A stretch of 64,000 nucleotides of DNA. It comes from Lachnospiraceae bacterium JC7. GTDB taxonomy: Bacteria > Bacillota > Clostridia > Lachnospirales > Lachnospiraceae. The notes beneath the pieces are model-generated. The model saw only the letters and a program-made list of their open reading frames with translations, did not search any database and was not told the origin of the DNA. The stretch is from contig ALYD01000002.1 of NCBI GenBank assembly GCA_000513555.1, forward strand, positions 62,001 to 126,000. Reading direction: 5' to 3'. This document shows positions 33,983-43,286 of the stretch, piece by piece (the first letter of the stretch is position 1; each line of letters begins with the position of its first letter). A program made the position numbers and the translations under genes.

Positions 33983-35278
33983 ATGGACTGGAACGAAGCA
34001 ATAGCACTTTTTCACGGCGCAGACTGGAAACACGCAAAGATCGGTCTCGACCGGATGAAGGATCTGATGAAAGTGCTCGGAGATCCTCAGAAGAATCTCA
34101 AATTCATACATATTGCAGGAACCAACGGAAAGGGCTCTGCCTGCTCCATGACAGCTTCTGTTCTCACAGCCGCAGGCTACAGAACCGGTCTTTATGTTTC
34201 ACCCCATCTTGATGCCTTTAACGAACGCATATCTATAGATGGTGTTTATGTCTCTGACGAAGATCTCCGAAGAATCGCCGCAAAAATAAACGCCGCAATT
34301 TCAACATTAAATGAAGAGCCTACGGATTTTGAGCTGATAACTGCTCTTTCCCTCTGCTATTTCGCAGAGCAGAACTGTGATTTCGTAGTGCTTGAGGTTG
34401 GCATGGGCGGAAGGCTCGATGCCACCAATGTCATAGACGCGCCAGTTGCAGCCGCAATCATGAGCATCGGCCTCGATCATACTGAGGTTCTCGGAGACAC
34501 AGAGGAACTTATCGCCGGAGAAAAGGCAGGAATCATCAAAAAAGGCTCTGATGTAGTTGTACTCCATCAGAAGCCTTCTGTTCTTGAAGTTATCGCTGAG
34601 AAATTCAGAAGGGTTAATTCAGAACATACAGCTTCACATTTCTGCATTACCGATCCATCATCCCTTTCTGTTCATTCAAGGGATCTGTCCGGTCAGGTTT
34701 TTGATTATAAAAATTTCAGAGACATTAAACTGCCGCTGCTTGGGGCATATCAGACAGAAAATGCCGCAGCGGTTTTAGAGATCATCACATGTCTAAAAGC
34801 TCGCGGTTATATGATTTCTGATGAAGATGTCCGCACCGGTCTTCTTAATGCCAAATGGCCTGGACGCTTTGAGCTTCTCTCCACTGAGCCCGTTCTCATA
34901 GTTGACGGCGCCCACAATCCTGACGGCGTCATGGCACTTATCAACTCCATCAGAACATTTCTGCCTCATGAAAAGATCTGTTTTGTCATGGGTGTCATGA
35001 AGGACAAGGACTACCACGAGATGCTCCGCCTCATCACTCCCTTTGCGGAAAGCTTCGTGACAGAACTCCCATACAGCGCCAGGGGTCTTGATCCGGAAGT
35101 CCTGAAAAAGGAAATCTCCGCCTACTTTTCCGGCCCTGTTGACACCGCAGGTTCAGTGACAGAAGCCGTGAACAAGGCATTGGCACACGCAAAAGAAACA
35201 AACACTCCTGTAATCTGCTTCGGTTCACTGTATCAGGTGGCGGACATCAGAAAACACGTTATGAACAGCATGGTCTGA
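33983..35278 (+). CDS. folC: Folylpolyglutamate synthase / dihydrofolate synthase
   Basis: Adds glutamates to folates (and possibly glutamate to dihydropteroate), keeping them in the cell. 431 residues, normal for the Mur-ligase-like FolC family. ATP loop GTNGKGSACSM near residue 48-58, the Omega-loop region LYVSPHLDAFNERI near 73, the VLEVGMGGRLDATNVI block near 137-152, and the C-terminal VDGAHNPDGV motif near 310. It follows folT after a terminator and so probably has its own promoter. Together they import and trap folate. The folates then feed metF/metH further downstream. Confidence 0.95.
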   Translation: MDWNEAIALFHGADWKHAKIGLDRMKDLMKVLGDPQKNLKFIHIAGTNGKGSACSMTASVLTAAGYRTGLYVSPHLDAFNERISIDGVYVSDEDLRRIAAKINAAISTLNEEPTDFELITALSLCYFAEQNCDFVVLEVGMGGRLDATNVIDAPVAAAIMSIGLDHTEVLGDTEELIAGEKAGIIKKGSDVVVLHQKPSVLEVIAEKFRRVNSEHTASHFCITDPSSLSVHSRDLSGQVFDYKNFRDIKLPLLGAYQTENAAAVLEIITCLKARGYMISDEDVRTGLLNAKWPGRFELLSTEPVLIVDGAHNPDGVMALINSIRTFLPHEKICFVMGVMKDKDYHEMLRLITPFAESFVTELPYSARGLDPEVLKKEISAYFSGPVDTAGSVTEAVNKALAHAKETNTPVICFGSLYQVADIRKHVMNSMV

Positions 35279-35335
35279 TTTTTAATCCAAAATGAGTAAA
35301 TCAAAAGAGACTTCTATACTGTTATTTGCACTCAA

Positions 35336-35376
35336 AAAGCCACCGCAGGCTGATGATTCATCTTCCTGCGATGGCT
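35336..35376. terminator. Bidirectional terminator, folC and flavoprotein gene
   Basis: AGCCACCGCAGG and CCTGCGATGGCT form a 12-bp stem with one mismatch. Leftward it is followed by five T; rightward by a T-rich stretch. Confidence 0.8.
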
Positions 35377-35400
35377 GAATTTTATTTCAGATTTTACTTT

Positions 35401-37365
35401 TTAAGCATTAAGGTATTCAAGCATGCAGTCTGCTGCAACGATACCGCTTGTATAAGCTGTTCCGAGAGCTGCGCCTTCATTCTCATAATAAGGGCTGCAG
35501 TAAAGACTTCCGTTATCTACACCGGCAACATAAAGTCCCGGAATAGGAGTCTGATCAGCTGTAAGAGCTCTTGCATAATCATCAGTCTTTACTCCGCCGA
35601 AGGTAGACCAGATTGACATCTCATACTCGAAAACATAGTAAGTGTCTCCGCTTAACTTATGAAGAAGATACGGAGCCTTGAAGAACTGTGTATCTTCCTT
35701 TGCATCACAGAGCGCATTGTACTCTTCAACTGTTTTCTCGAGGTTGTTCATGCTGAAGAACTTGGCACATTCTTTTAATGTTCCCTTGGCTGCCCACTCC
35801 TGCTCGATAGCGGTCTCTGTTCCTTCATCAAGATCTGCCATTACCTTGTCCTTCATACCGGTATATCCAACATACCAGTCTTCAGGGCTTCCATAATACT
35901 CAAGGATACCCTTGTCACGGCAGGTGTCAAACATCTCCTGATCTACTACTGCATAGTACTTTCCTTCTCTTAACGCCATCTCACCGCCAAGCGCCAATGG
36001 ACGATCTGAAAGATACTGCTCATTCATGAAACGATCACCGTTCTGATTAACGATGAGACCTCCATAGATGGCAAACTCAAGAGCGATATTTGCACTGCGC
36101 ATGGCAGGTCCCTGAACAGGAATCTTATGATTAGCGCCACCAAATTCATTACAGCAAAGTGCCCAGTTACGGTCTGCCACTCCGCCGGCTTCGATGACCA
36201 TGTCATATCCCTGACCGGTTGAAAGTGTGTTGCAGAGAGGCCATACTGTGATATCTCCGTAAATCTCACGAAGCTTTTTATCGTTTCCTGCATATCCGCC
36301 GGTTGCAACGAGTACAGCCTTGGCATCATACTCTACGATTTCCTTTGTTGCTGTGTGACGTACGATAACGCCTGTTACAGCATCACCAGTCTTGACAAGC
36401 TTGAGAGCCTCGCTGTTAACGAAGAACTGTCCTCCGTCAGCTTCAAACTTATCAATCAGCGGCTGGAAACGATCCACTCCCTTGACCTGCTTGCCCTCAA
36501 GGTTGGCAAAGTTGTGACGGGCACGGAATCCCATTCCGTAGGCATCTCTTCTGAGACCCATATTTACGCCGTTATCCATAAAGTTGGAAACAACTCTCTC
36601 ACCGGCATCAACACATTTACGTAAAAGTGAACCATTTACTGTTCCGCGGCTGAAGCCATATTCGCACTTGTAAAGAGTTTCGGCAGTAACAGTTGCATTC
36701 TCAGCTTCCTGAACTCTTGTCTCTGCGAGTGCAGGTCCACCGGCTACAGAACCATTGGAAATTCCGCAGGAACCTCCCTTTTCAAGGAGAATGGTCTTCT
36801 TTCCGGCTGCCTGAAGAACAAGTGCCGCCTGAATTCCGGCTGCACCGCAGCCGATAACTACAGCATCAGATGAAACTGTGCGGGACGGTGTGAGATCAAG
36901 CTCTTCTTCCTCTTCAGAAACCTCAACTACAGTTCCGCCTGCCTGTCTGATACAGTCATTGAGACATTCTTTTGCTGCATTTGTAGTTATGGTAGCTCCG
37001 GAAACACCATCGATGTTAGCGTTCTGAGCATCCATAAACTGCTTGATCAGTTCGTCACCAGCGGCCTTACCGATTCCTTCGGTTTCCTCGGAAACATCCA
37101 GCACGATATCTGTGATGGCATCCTCTGAGAAGGTGGCTTTCATGGTAACATTACCCATACCTTTAGCTGTTGCGGTATAAGTTCCCGGCTTGTATAGAGC
37201 CGCTCCGGAAGAAGCCGCACTTGTTGCCGCTTCTGTAGATGATGCAGCTGTTGTTGCCTCAGGTACCTCTGTTGCAGAACATCCCGCAAGAGAACCGAGT
37301 CCTGCTATAACAGCTGTAGCGCTCATTCCCTTAAGGAAATCTCTTCTTGTTATTTTGTTTGACAT
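35401..37365 (-). CDS. Tat-exported FMN/FAD reductase (fumarate reductase-like)
   Basis: 654 residues from the ATG at 37365 (after GGGAGG). The N-terminus has a twin-arginine motif (TRRDFLKG) and a lipobox (SLAGC), so it is probably exported folded and lipid-anchored. An FMN-binding domain (about 60-130) carries DGVSGAT, where FMN is usually attached to the Thr. A FAD domain follows with the dinucleotide motif VIGCGAAGIQAALV near 165, and a C-terminal IPGLYVAGVDNGS block. The family covers fumarate, urocanate and related reductases used as electron sinks. The usual catalytic His of HTMGG is replaced by STFGG, so the substrate is probably not fumarate. A regulator and an FMN reductase are adjacent. 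Confidence 0.87.
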   Translation of the reverse strand: MSNKITRRDFLKGMSATAVIAGLGSLAGCSATEVPEATTAASSTEAATSAASSGAALYKPGTYTATAKGMGNVTMKATFSEDAITDIVLDVSEETEGIGKAAGDELIKQFMDAQNANIDGVSGATITTNAAKECLNDCIRQAGGTVVEVSEEEEELDLTPSRTVSSDAVVIGCGAAGIQAALVLQAAGKKTILLEKGGSCGISNGSVAGGPALAETRVQEAENATVTAETLYKCEYGFSRGTVNGSLLRKCVDAGERVVSNFMDNGVNMGLRRDAYGMGFRARHNFANLEGKQVKGVDRFQPLIDKFEADGGQFFVNSEALKLVKTGDAVTGVIVRHTATKEIVEYDAKAVLVATGGYAGNDKKLREIYGDITVWPLCNTLSTGQGYDMVIEAGGVADRNWALCCNEFGGANHKIPVQGPAMRSANIALEFAIYGGLIVNQNGDRFMNEQYLSDRPLALGGEMALREGKYYAVVDQEMFDTCRDKGILEYYGSPEDWYVGYTGMKDKVMADLDEGTETAIEQEWAAKGTLKECAKFFSMNNLEKTVEEYNALCDAKEDTQFFKAPYLLHKLSGDTYYVFEYEMSIWSTFGGVKTDDYARALTADQTPIPGLYVAGVDNGSLYCSPYYENEGAALGTAYTSGIVAADCMLEYLNA

Positions 37366-37568
37366 AATATCCTCCCTTAGTATATAAACTGTCAAGCCAT
37401 TTCGGTTACTTATACATTATATAAAATAAGGTAATGTTTTCCCAATTTTTTTTATGCATATGCGACTCGGACAGCTTCTGTCCACAAAAGCTCAGATAAC
37501 CGTGTCCTTTTTAATCCATCAAACGAATACCTGAATGAATACACCGAAGCTTTATCATATTCACATAT

Positions 37569-37607
37569 CAAAAAACTTGTTTGTATAGTCTGTACAAACA
37601 AGTTTTT
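37569..37607. terminator. Bidirectional terminator upstream of flavoprotein gene
   Basis: A perfect 16-bp stem (AAAAAACTTGTTTGTA with TACAAACAAGTTTTTT) around TAGTCTG. It ends the XRE-regulator transcript and isolates it from the flavoprotein gene. Confidence 0.9.
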
Positions 37608-37626
37608 TAGTCTTTTTGATATTAAT

Positions 37627-38385
37627 TCACGAAAAGCATCCGAAAAGCATATCCGCTGCCTGTTCAAGTTCTCTTCGTTCCTGCGAATCGTCGTATCCGC
37701 TCTCTTTATCATCAATGCCCTTCACAACATCCTGACTAAACAATCCATCACGGTTACAGTAGAAAAAGATTTTCTGCACACCGCTGATGGAAAATCTCGC
37801 CTGGGCTTCTCCTTCCGGATAAAGCTTCACAATCTGACAACGATCCGGTGATACTGCTGCAATAAATGAAATGTAGTGGTTTTTATTCATTTCGTGATCG
37901 ATCCTGACGAAATACTCGTCCTCCACACGCTCAACAAAAACCATATGTTGTTCATCTCTGCTCCCACCCGAAGGGTGAGGAGAGCCCGCCGGCTTTGAGG
38001 CATCAAAGAAATCCGCTCCGCGGATTTCTACATCACTCAGCTCAGCTTCAGCCGGCAGAAGCTGAATCCCATGACAATGAATCACCGCCTCCCCCATGCT
38101 GTGGATCACATTGCCGCAGACCGGACAGATATAGAATTTCGATCGGAGCATATTCGCCGATACATTTTCGTTGTGAATGGTGTTTCCGGAGATCAGCTCC
38201 GTTACGGAGATACGAAATGCATCCGCTATGGGCTCCAGCAGGGTGATGTCGGGATAGCCCTTTGCCGTCTCCCACTTAGAAATAGCTTTATCACTGACTC
38301 CCAGCTTCTCCGCAAGCTGGCTCTGAGTCATTTTATTTTTTTCTCTCAGTTCTTTGATAACTGCACCTGTAACGTACTGGTTCAT
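37627..38385 (-). CDS. XRE-family regulator with zinc-ribbon-like C-terminal part
   Basis: 252 residues. N-terminal helix-turn-helix of the Cro/C1 type (residues 8-62: LREKNKMTQSQLAEKLGVSDKAISKWE). Near residue 90 a CPVCG motif is followed 17 residues later by a Cys/His pair, resembling a zinc ribbon. The remaining part is unassigned. Such two-part regulators are common in Clostridia next to small redox enzymes. It starts 5 bp after the FMN reductase stop and is co-transcribed with it. Confidence 0.85.
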   Translation of the reverse strand: MNQYVTGAVIKELREKNKMTQSQLAEKLGVSDKAISKWETAKGYPDITLLEPIADAFRISVTELISGNTIHNENVSANMLRSKFYICPVCGNVIHSMGEAVIHCHGIQLLPAEAELSDVEIRGADFFDASKPAGSPHPSGGSRDEQHMVFVERVEDEYFVRIDHEMNKNHYISFIAAVSPDRCQIVKLYPEGEAQARFSISGVQKIFFYCNRDGLFSQDVVKGIDDKESGYDDSQERRELEQAADMLFGCFS

Positions 38386-38390
38386 ATTCC

Positions 38391-39071
38391 TCAGCCTCCG
38401 TTCACATTACGAAGATACTCAGCCTTCGGTATCATAGGTGTCTCAAGACCTGTCACAGTCTCCGGTGAAAGATGAAATGTCTCCCCATACTCCTCACCGG
38501 CCCTTTCGAATTTCTGAAGCAACGGATCTACCACAACAGCCGCGGCGGGAACATTGAGCAAAGGTGCCTCGGGAACACATACCATGTCCGATCCGCAGAA
38601 ACACTGTTTGCACATCACCCTGATTCCATCAAAATTCCCGTCCCAGTCAGGAAAACCGCAGCCGCAGATCACAAGTGTATGAAGCTTCGAAAAATCCGCC
38701 CCTGCTTCATGATGAATTCTTCCGTCCTGCTCCTCCACCATCCTCATTTTCACCAGCGGAACGGTCCTGTCGAGAACCGCCTTTAGATGGGACGGCATGG
38801 AATAACAGTACAGCGGGAAACTCCAGATAATAAGATCCGCCTTCGTATAGAGATCAAGGATCTCATTCTGATCGTCCTCAATTACGCAGTGGCCGTCCAT
38901 TTTCTCCCAGCACTTGAAGCAGCCTCTGCAGGGTGCAACCGTCTTTTCGATGACATTGACAATGTCTACATCATGTTTCTCTTTTTTGTTGAGTCCCTTT
39001 AAAAAGCTTTCCGTCAAACGAAATGTGTCACTTTTCTTTTTGGGACTTCCGTTCAATACAAGTACTCTCAT
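38391..39071 (-). CDS. NAD(P)H-dependent FMN reductase / iron-sulfur flavoprotein-like
   Basis: 226 residues with a flavodoxin-like fold. The phosphate loop of FMN is LNGSPKKKSDT near residue 6-16. A CRGCFKCWEKMDGHC segment near 48-62 has CxxCxxC-x7-C spacing, suggesting an iron-sulfur cluster or disulfide as in iron-sulfur flavoproteins. FMN-binding SFPLYCYSMPSHLKAVLDR follows near 83-100. It presumably reduces quinones, nitro compounds or metals, or supplies flavin. First gene of a two-gene unit with the XRE regulator. Confidence 0.85.
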   Translation of the reverse strand: MRVLVLNGSPKKKSDTFRLTESFLKGLNKKEKHDVDIVNVIEKTVAPCRGCFKCWEKMDGHCVIEDDQNEILDLYTKADLIIWSFPLYCYSMPSHLKAVLDRTVPLVKMRMVEEQDGRIHHEAGADFSKLHTLVICGCGFPDWDGNFDGIRVMCKQCFCGSDMVCVPEAPLLNVPAAAVVVDPLLQKFERAGEEYGETFHLSPETVTGLETPMIPKAEYLRNVNGG

Positions 39072-39191
39072 TTATTCCTCCTTGGGTTTTCCCCTCTGCT
39101 GAAATCTTAGTACTTGTATGAGCCAAAGACCACCTACTCAAAGTAGAGTCAGTTTCTTATTCCATTGGGCTTAAAATGACGTCATATTTAT

Positions 39192-40556
39192 TTATAACCC
39201 AGCAGGCCAGCCTTCACTCTTTCTTATCCCTGCATATATTATGTAAGAAACTATAACCGTAAAAATATCTGCCACTATCTGTGTCCATACGATACCCATA
39301 ACGCCAAACAGTCTGTTAAACAAAAAAAGTATCGGAATATTGAAAACGATCTGGCGTATCACTGCCAGCCAGAAGGAAGCATTACCCCTCCCGATGGCCT
39401 GTGTAAAATGAACCATGGAAAAACAGAGGAACATAAGGGGTGTAGCAAAACATCTCGCCCTGAGAAACATGGTTCCGTATCGGACAGTTTCCGTATCTCC
39501 GATAAACGCCTGCATGATGACGGGCGCGAAAACATAATAAAGGATCACACAGGTAATTCCGATCCCCAGTCCCACAACACGTCCGAATCTGAAAAACTCA
39601 TCCATACGTTTCCTGTTACCGGATGAATAACTGTATGCAAGAAGGGGAACCATACCAAGACAGATACCTATCCCTATATTAAGCGGAAGTCTCTCCGTTT
39701 TCAGAACGATCCCGATAGCCGCCAGCTCAATGTCTCCATATGAGGCTGACAGTCTGTTAATAACGATATTGCAAAGGTCAAAAAGAAGGACGCCGACTGC
39801 CGCCGGGATCCCGACACCAAAAATAGCGGAAAAAGATTCTCTCGAAGGGTACTCTCCCTTCATCCTTAATCTCAAAATAGTATCTTTTTCCGATTTTTTA
39901 TAAATTATATTGAAGTAAACTGCCACGACCAGGTTACTGAGCATGGTAGCAAGTGCCGCTCCCATGACCTGTCTGCCGTCAGGAAGTATCACAAACATAA
40001 ATATTGGATCCAGTATAATGTTAAGAACTCCGCCCATACTGAGCCCGAAGGAAGCTTTTGAAGAAAGTCCGATGCTTCTAAGCATGGATGAAACGGTGTT
40101 GCTGAATATCGCCGGTATCCCGCCGAGAACCACCACAAAGAACATGTATTGTCTGGAATACTCAAGCACATTGTCACTTGCCCCAAGAAAAATAAGGAAC
40201 GGAGTCATCACAAAAAAGCAGATCAGAGAGAACGCAAGACCTAAGCCCAATGCCATCCATATACAGGCCGCAGAAACTCTTGAAGCTTCATCGTCTTCAC
40301 CTTTTCCTATGAGACGTGCGATCAAAGTTCCACCGCCGACTCCGAATATGTTGGATATAACGATAGTCAGCATATATACAGGAAGAACCAGTGAACAGGA
40401 TGCCACCATATAAGGATTATTTGTTCTCCCGACAAACCATGTATCAGCCAGATTGTATATCAATGTTATCAACTGGCTTGCTATGGCAGGAAATGCCATG
40501 ACCCCCAAGGCATGTGGTATACTGTCTTTTTCAAATAGAAACTTTTTATCGTTCAC
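39192..40556 (-). CDS. MATE-family efflux transporter
   Basis: 454 residues with twelve hydrophobic segments and the internal twofold repeat of MATE/DinF proteins (FPAIASQLITLIYNLADTWFVGR near 20-42; FGVGIPAAVGVLLFDLCNIVINRL near 245). Sodium- or proton-driven export of drugs or metabolites is expected. The substrate is unknown. Transcribed leftward; the TraX-like gene upstream ends about 50 bp from its start, so the two could share a transcript. Confidence 0.93.
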   Translation of the reverse strand: MNDKKFLFEKDSIPHALGVMAFPAIASQLITLIYNLADTWFVGRTNNPYMVASCSLVLPVYMLTIVISNIFGVGGGTLIARLIGKGEDDEASRVSAACIWMALGLGLAFSLICFFVMTPFLIFLGASDNVLEYSRQYMFFVVVLGGIPAIFSNTVSSMLRSIGLSSKASFGLSMGGVLNIILDPIFMFVILPDGRQVMGAALATMLSNLVVAVYFNIIYKKSEKDTILRLRMKGEYPSRESFSAIFGVGIPAAVGVLLFDLCNIVINRLSASYGDIELAAIGIVLKTERLPLNIGIGICLGMVPLLAYSYSSGNRKRMDEFFRFGRVVGLGIGITCVILYYVFAPVIMQAFIGDTETVRYGTMFLRARCFATPLMFLCFSMVHFTQAIGRGNASFWLAVIRQIVFNIPILFLFNRLFGVMGIVWTQIVADIFTVIVSYIIYAGIRKSEGWPAGL

Positions 40557-40606
40557 TTACTTTCCCCCTGTAAATGACTTCTCTAAAAACCAATGCAAAT
40601 AACCCT

Positions 40607-41350
40607 TCAGACGGAGATCATCACATCTCCATAGACAAGGCATCTTATTATTCCGATTATTACAAAGTGAAGCGGATAATAAATATAGAAGAACCACTTC
40701 ATCCAGCGGGCCTTTCCTCTTTCTCCGTTGTAAAGCTTCAAAACCGGATAGACCATGAGAACGCCCACAAGTTCCAGCGCATAAACTTTACTTACAAAGA
40801 AGTATGATACGATTCCGTAAAGAAGGACCCACTTTATCATTTCAAGCATCTGAAGCTCAAGGTTCCCTCTTCTTTTATACATCCCCAAAATCGCCAGAAC
40901 TGCTATACAGCTCCAGTCTGCAGGGAAAGCACTCCAGACCAGAACAAACTGAATGAGACTCTTCTGCCATGATTTCCAGGCAGAAGCATTGTCCTCAAGG
41001 TACTGGACCAGAACCGCTATAAAAAGAGGATACATCACACTGGTTCTGTTAAAGATACTTCCTTCAAAGGGGTTAAGACTTATGCCGAAACCAAAACAGT
41101 AGGCAAAATGTGAAATAACGGCAAATATCCCGAGCCTCAGCATATACTTCTTTACGTCTCTCGTGTAATGATAACCCTCACAGACAAAGAACCACATGAT
41201 GGGTGCCGTTAACCTGCCTATAAAATGAAGTGCCAGTGGAATGGACTCCGCCGGAAAACCGGGGTAAAGAAGGTCCGTTCCGTGATCGATAGTCATGGCG
41301 ATGATCGCAACCAGCTTCAGATAATTGGAATTACACAGTCTGTTATTCAT
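40607..41350 (-). CDS. TraX-family membrane protein
   Basis: 247 residues with about seven hydrophobic segments and the family blocks LKLVAIIAMTIDHGTDLLY near 11 and HFIGRLTAPIMWFFVCEGYHYTRD near 42. TraX acetylates pilin in conjugative plasmids. Chromosomal Firmicute members have unknown substrates, perhaps acylating surface polymers. No conjugation genes are nearby, so a transfer role is unlikely. Confidence 0.85.
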   Translation of the reverse strand: MNNRLCNSNYLKLVAIIAMTIDHGTDLLYPGFPAESIPLALHFIGRLTAPIMWFFVCEGYHYTRDVKKYMLRLGIFAVISHFAYCFGFGISLNPFEGSIFNRTSVMYPLFIAVLVQYLEDNASAWKSWQKSLIQFVLVWSAFPADWSCIAVLAILGMYKRRGNLELQMLEMIKWVLLYGIVSYFFVSKVYALELVGVLMVYPVLKLYNGERGKARWMKWFFYIYYPLHFVIIGIIRCLVYGDVMISV

Positions 41351-41491
41351 TTAGTCCTCTTTCCGGCAAGTCAAAGTGCCGCACCTCATAATTCTCCATA
41401 TAAGAATATCACTAAAATGAAAGCAGACAAATCACAACTCGTAATTTGTCTGCTTTACACCGTTTTTTTAATTGTTAATACCGAAAAAGTA

Positions 41492-42058
41492 TCACCCTAC
41501 TTTGGTAAATATGACATTATTCTGTGCATTGACCTCTGTGAGTGTATCACCGGAAAATAGATAATATACATCCCCAAGAACATCTGTGAAGAATCCTGGA
41601 TTATTTGTTGGAATGATCTTAAATGTAGTACCATTGGTATCGTTTTCCAAAGACAGACTTCCAGCTTCTCCCGGCCAATCGGTAACATAAACCAGTATCG
41701 GACTGTCGTTTTTCTTCCATACTCCCACATAAGCGGAGGTATCAGCCGGATCGACCGGATTTCCCACACGTGCACCATCAGCGCCTACATAATAGCCATC
41801 CGGAGTATACGCATTGGTAAGCATCGCTCCATCCTCGCCAAGATAATACTGTCCTACCCACTAGTTCGTCATTGCTCCCCAGTCACCTCCGAAGAAATAC
41901 CATTTGCCGTCGATCTCCTTCCAGGTGGCTGCAGTGAAAGTACCATCATCCTCAAGATACATCATCCCACAGATATCCTCCACCCATTCCCCGGCAAATG
42001 CACAGGTACTCATCATAATCACCAACCCCAGAGTCAGAAGCCAGATTCGTTTTTTCAT
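41492..42058 (-). pseudogene. Choline-binding-repeat secreted protein, interrupted by TAG
   Basis: A single frame of 188 codons interrupted by one TAG at 41861-41863. The first part has a signal peptide (KKRIWLLTLGLVIMMSTCAFA) and the start of a cell-wall-binding repeat (DGKWYFFGGDWGAMTN). The second resumes in the same frame as WVGQYYLGEDGAMLTN, a continuing choline-binding repeat, then a ~90-residue C-terminal domain with VGVWKKNDSPILVYV. The reading on both sides is normal protein, so this is a recent nonsense mutation (CAG, AAG or GAG to TAG), a sequencing error, or readthrough. Downstream starts at 41824 are unlikely to yield secreted protein. Confidence 0.8.
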
Positions 42059-42364
42059 AGTTACCTCCTATACTGTATCGTCTAATATGTCTATTATAAT
42101 CCAATTTCTATATCGTCACTGATTTTTGAAAATTTTTTTCGTTCAACCTAAGCCCGAAGTGCAATAAATTGTATCTATAGCCTCTACTAAATTTAATATA
42201 TTTTGAATTATTTTGACGATGTGATTAAATAGTATTAATTAGTCGGAATACGCTTTTTTTACACACGTGGAATCCATTGTCATTAATGAAATAAGTGTGA
42301 GTGTCAGGGCCGACACCGGACAATTTTCACTTAGATCAGTATATTTCAAATCAGCGAGGGACCT
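42059..42364 (+). other. Intergenic with metF leader hairpin
   Basis: Contains the metF promoter region (TTGACG at 42213-42218 with a weak TAATTA -10) and a folded leader. AAGTG-GA/TCACTT outer arms (42293-42332) surround GTGTC/GACAC (42301-42316). No SAM, SAH or cobalamin riboswitch consensus was recognised. The upstream half holds the leftward promoter of the choline-binding pseudogene. Confidence 0.45.
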
Positions 42365-43228
42365 ATGAGAATCATCGATATACTAAACAGCGGCAAGGTA
42401 ACATTATCCTTTGAGGTTTTCCCACCGAAAAAGATCGAAAATTTTGAATCAGTACAGCAGGCAACTGAAGATGTTGCCGCTCTTCACCCGAGTTTCATGT
42501 CCGTAACCTATGGTGCAGGCGGCGGAACCTCAGAGTTTACATTGAACATCGCAAAGAATATCCGTGACAAGCACGGCGTCGAGGTTCTCCCACATCTCAC
42601 CTGCGTATCCTCCACCAGGGAGCATGTTCACAATATGCTCCGGAAGTTCAAGGAGAACGGTTTCGAGAACATCATGGCCCTCCGGGGAGACATTCCGAAG
42701 GACGGAACTCCTCATGATGATTATCACTACGCATCCGAGCTTATTGCAGACATAAAGGCTCACGGAAACTTCTGTATCGGCGGCGCCTGCTACCCTGAAG
42801 GTCATGTTGAGTGCGCTCACAAGGACGAAGACATCAAGAACCTGAAGCTCAAAGTCGATGCCGGTGTTGATTTCCTCACCACTCAGATGTTCTTTGACAA
42901 TGCCGAATTCTTCAACTTCTTATACAGACTTCGCGAGAACGACATCCGCGTACCTGTACTTGCAGGTATAATGCCTATCACCAATGCAAAGCAGCTGGGC
43001 CGTTCCGTTGCACTTTCCGGAACCACTGTACCAACCCGCTTCAAGGAAATAGTTGATAAGTTCGGCGACCACCCTGAGGCTATGAAGCAGGCAGGAATCA
43101 TTTACGCCACAGAGCAGATCATCGACCTCATAGCTAACGACGTAAAGCACATCCACGTTTATTCCATGAATAAGCCTGATGTGGCTGAAGCGATCCAGAA
43201 GAATCTTTCGGAGATTCTGAAGGTTTAA
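42365..43228 (+). CDS. metF: Methylenetetrahydrofolate reductase
   Basis: Reduces 5,10-methylene-THF to 5-methyl-THF, the methyl donor for MetH. 287 residues, a TIM-barrel flavoprotein with the family blocks LSFEVFPPKK near 14, SVTYGAGGG near 47, HLTCVSSTREHV near 76, MALRGDIP near 99 and TTQMFFDN near 180. The start follows GCGAGGGACCT. It is the first gene of a metF - activation protein - metH cluster, with 58 bp to the next gene. In anaerobes MetF may also serve the Wood-Ljungdahl path, but the context here is methionine synthesis. Confidence 0.96.
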   Translation: MRIIDILNSGKVTLSFEVFPPKKIENFESVQQATEDVAALHPSFMSVTYGAGGGTSEFTLNIAKNIRDKHGVEVLPHLTCVSSTREHVHNMLRKFKENGFENIMALRGDIPKDGTPHDDYHYASELIADIKAHGNFCIGGACYPEGHVECAHKDEDIKNLKLKVDAGVDFLTTQMFFDNAEFFNFLYRLRENDIRVPVLAGIMPITNAKQLGRSVALSGTTVPTRFKEIVDKFGDHPEAMKQAGIIYATEQIIDLIANDVKHIHVYSMNKPDVAEAIQKNLSEILKV

Positions 43229-43286
43229 ATAACAAATTAGATTTTTCAGTGCCGTTGCCAAATGGTCGCGGCACTTTTGGTATTTT

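Noticed and set aside
40607-41350. TraX-like gene as sign of a conjugative element
   Set aside because: No relaxase, coupling protein, integrase or attachment repeats nearby; chromosomal TraX-family genes are common.
41861-41863. Amber codon as pyrrolysine
   Set aside because: No pylTSBCD genes and no methylamine methyltransferase context; a simple nonsense change in a repeat protein is more likely.
42240-42364. SAM, SAH or cobalamin riboswitch before metF
   Set aside because: None of the conserved cores is present; only a simple nested hairpin is seen.
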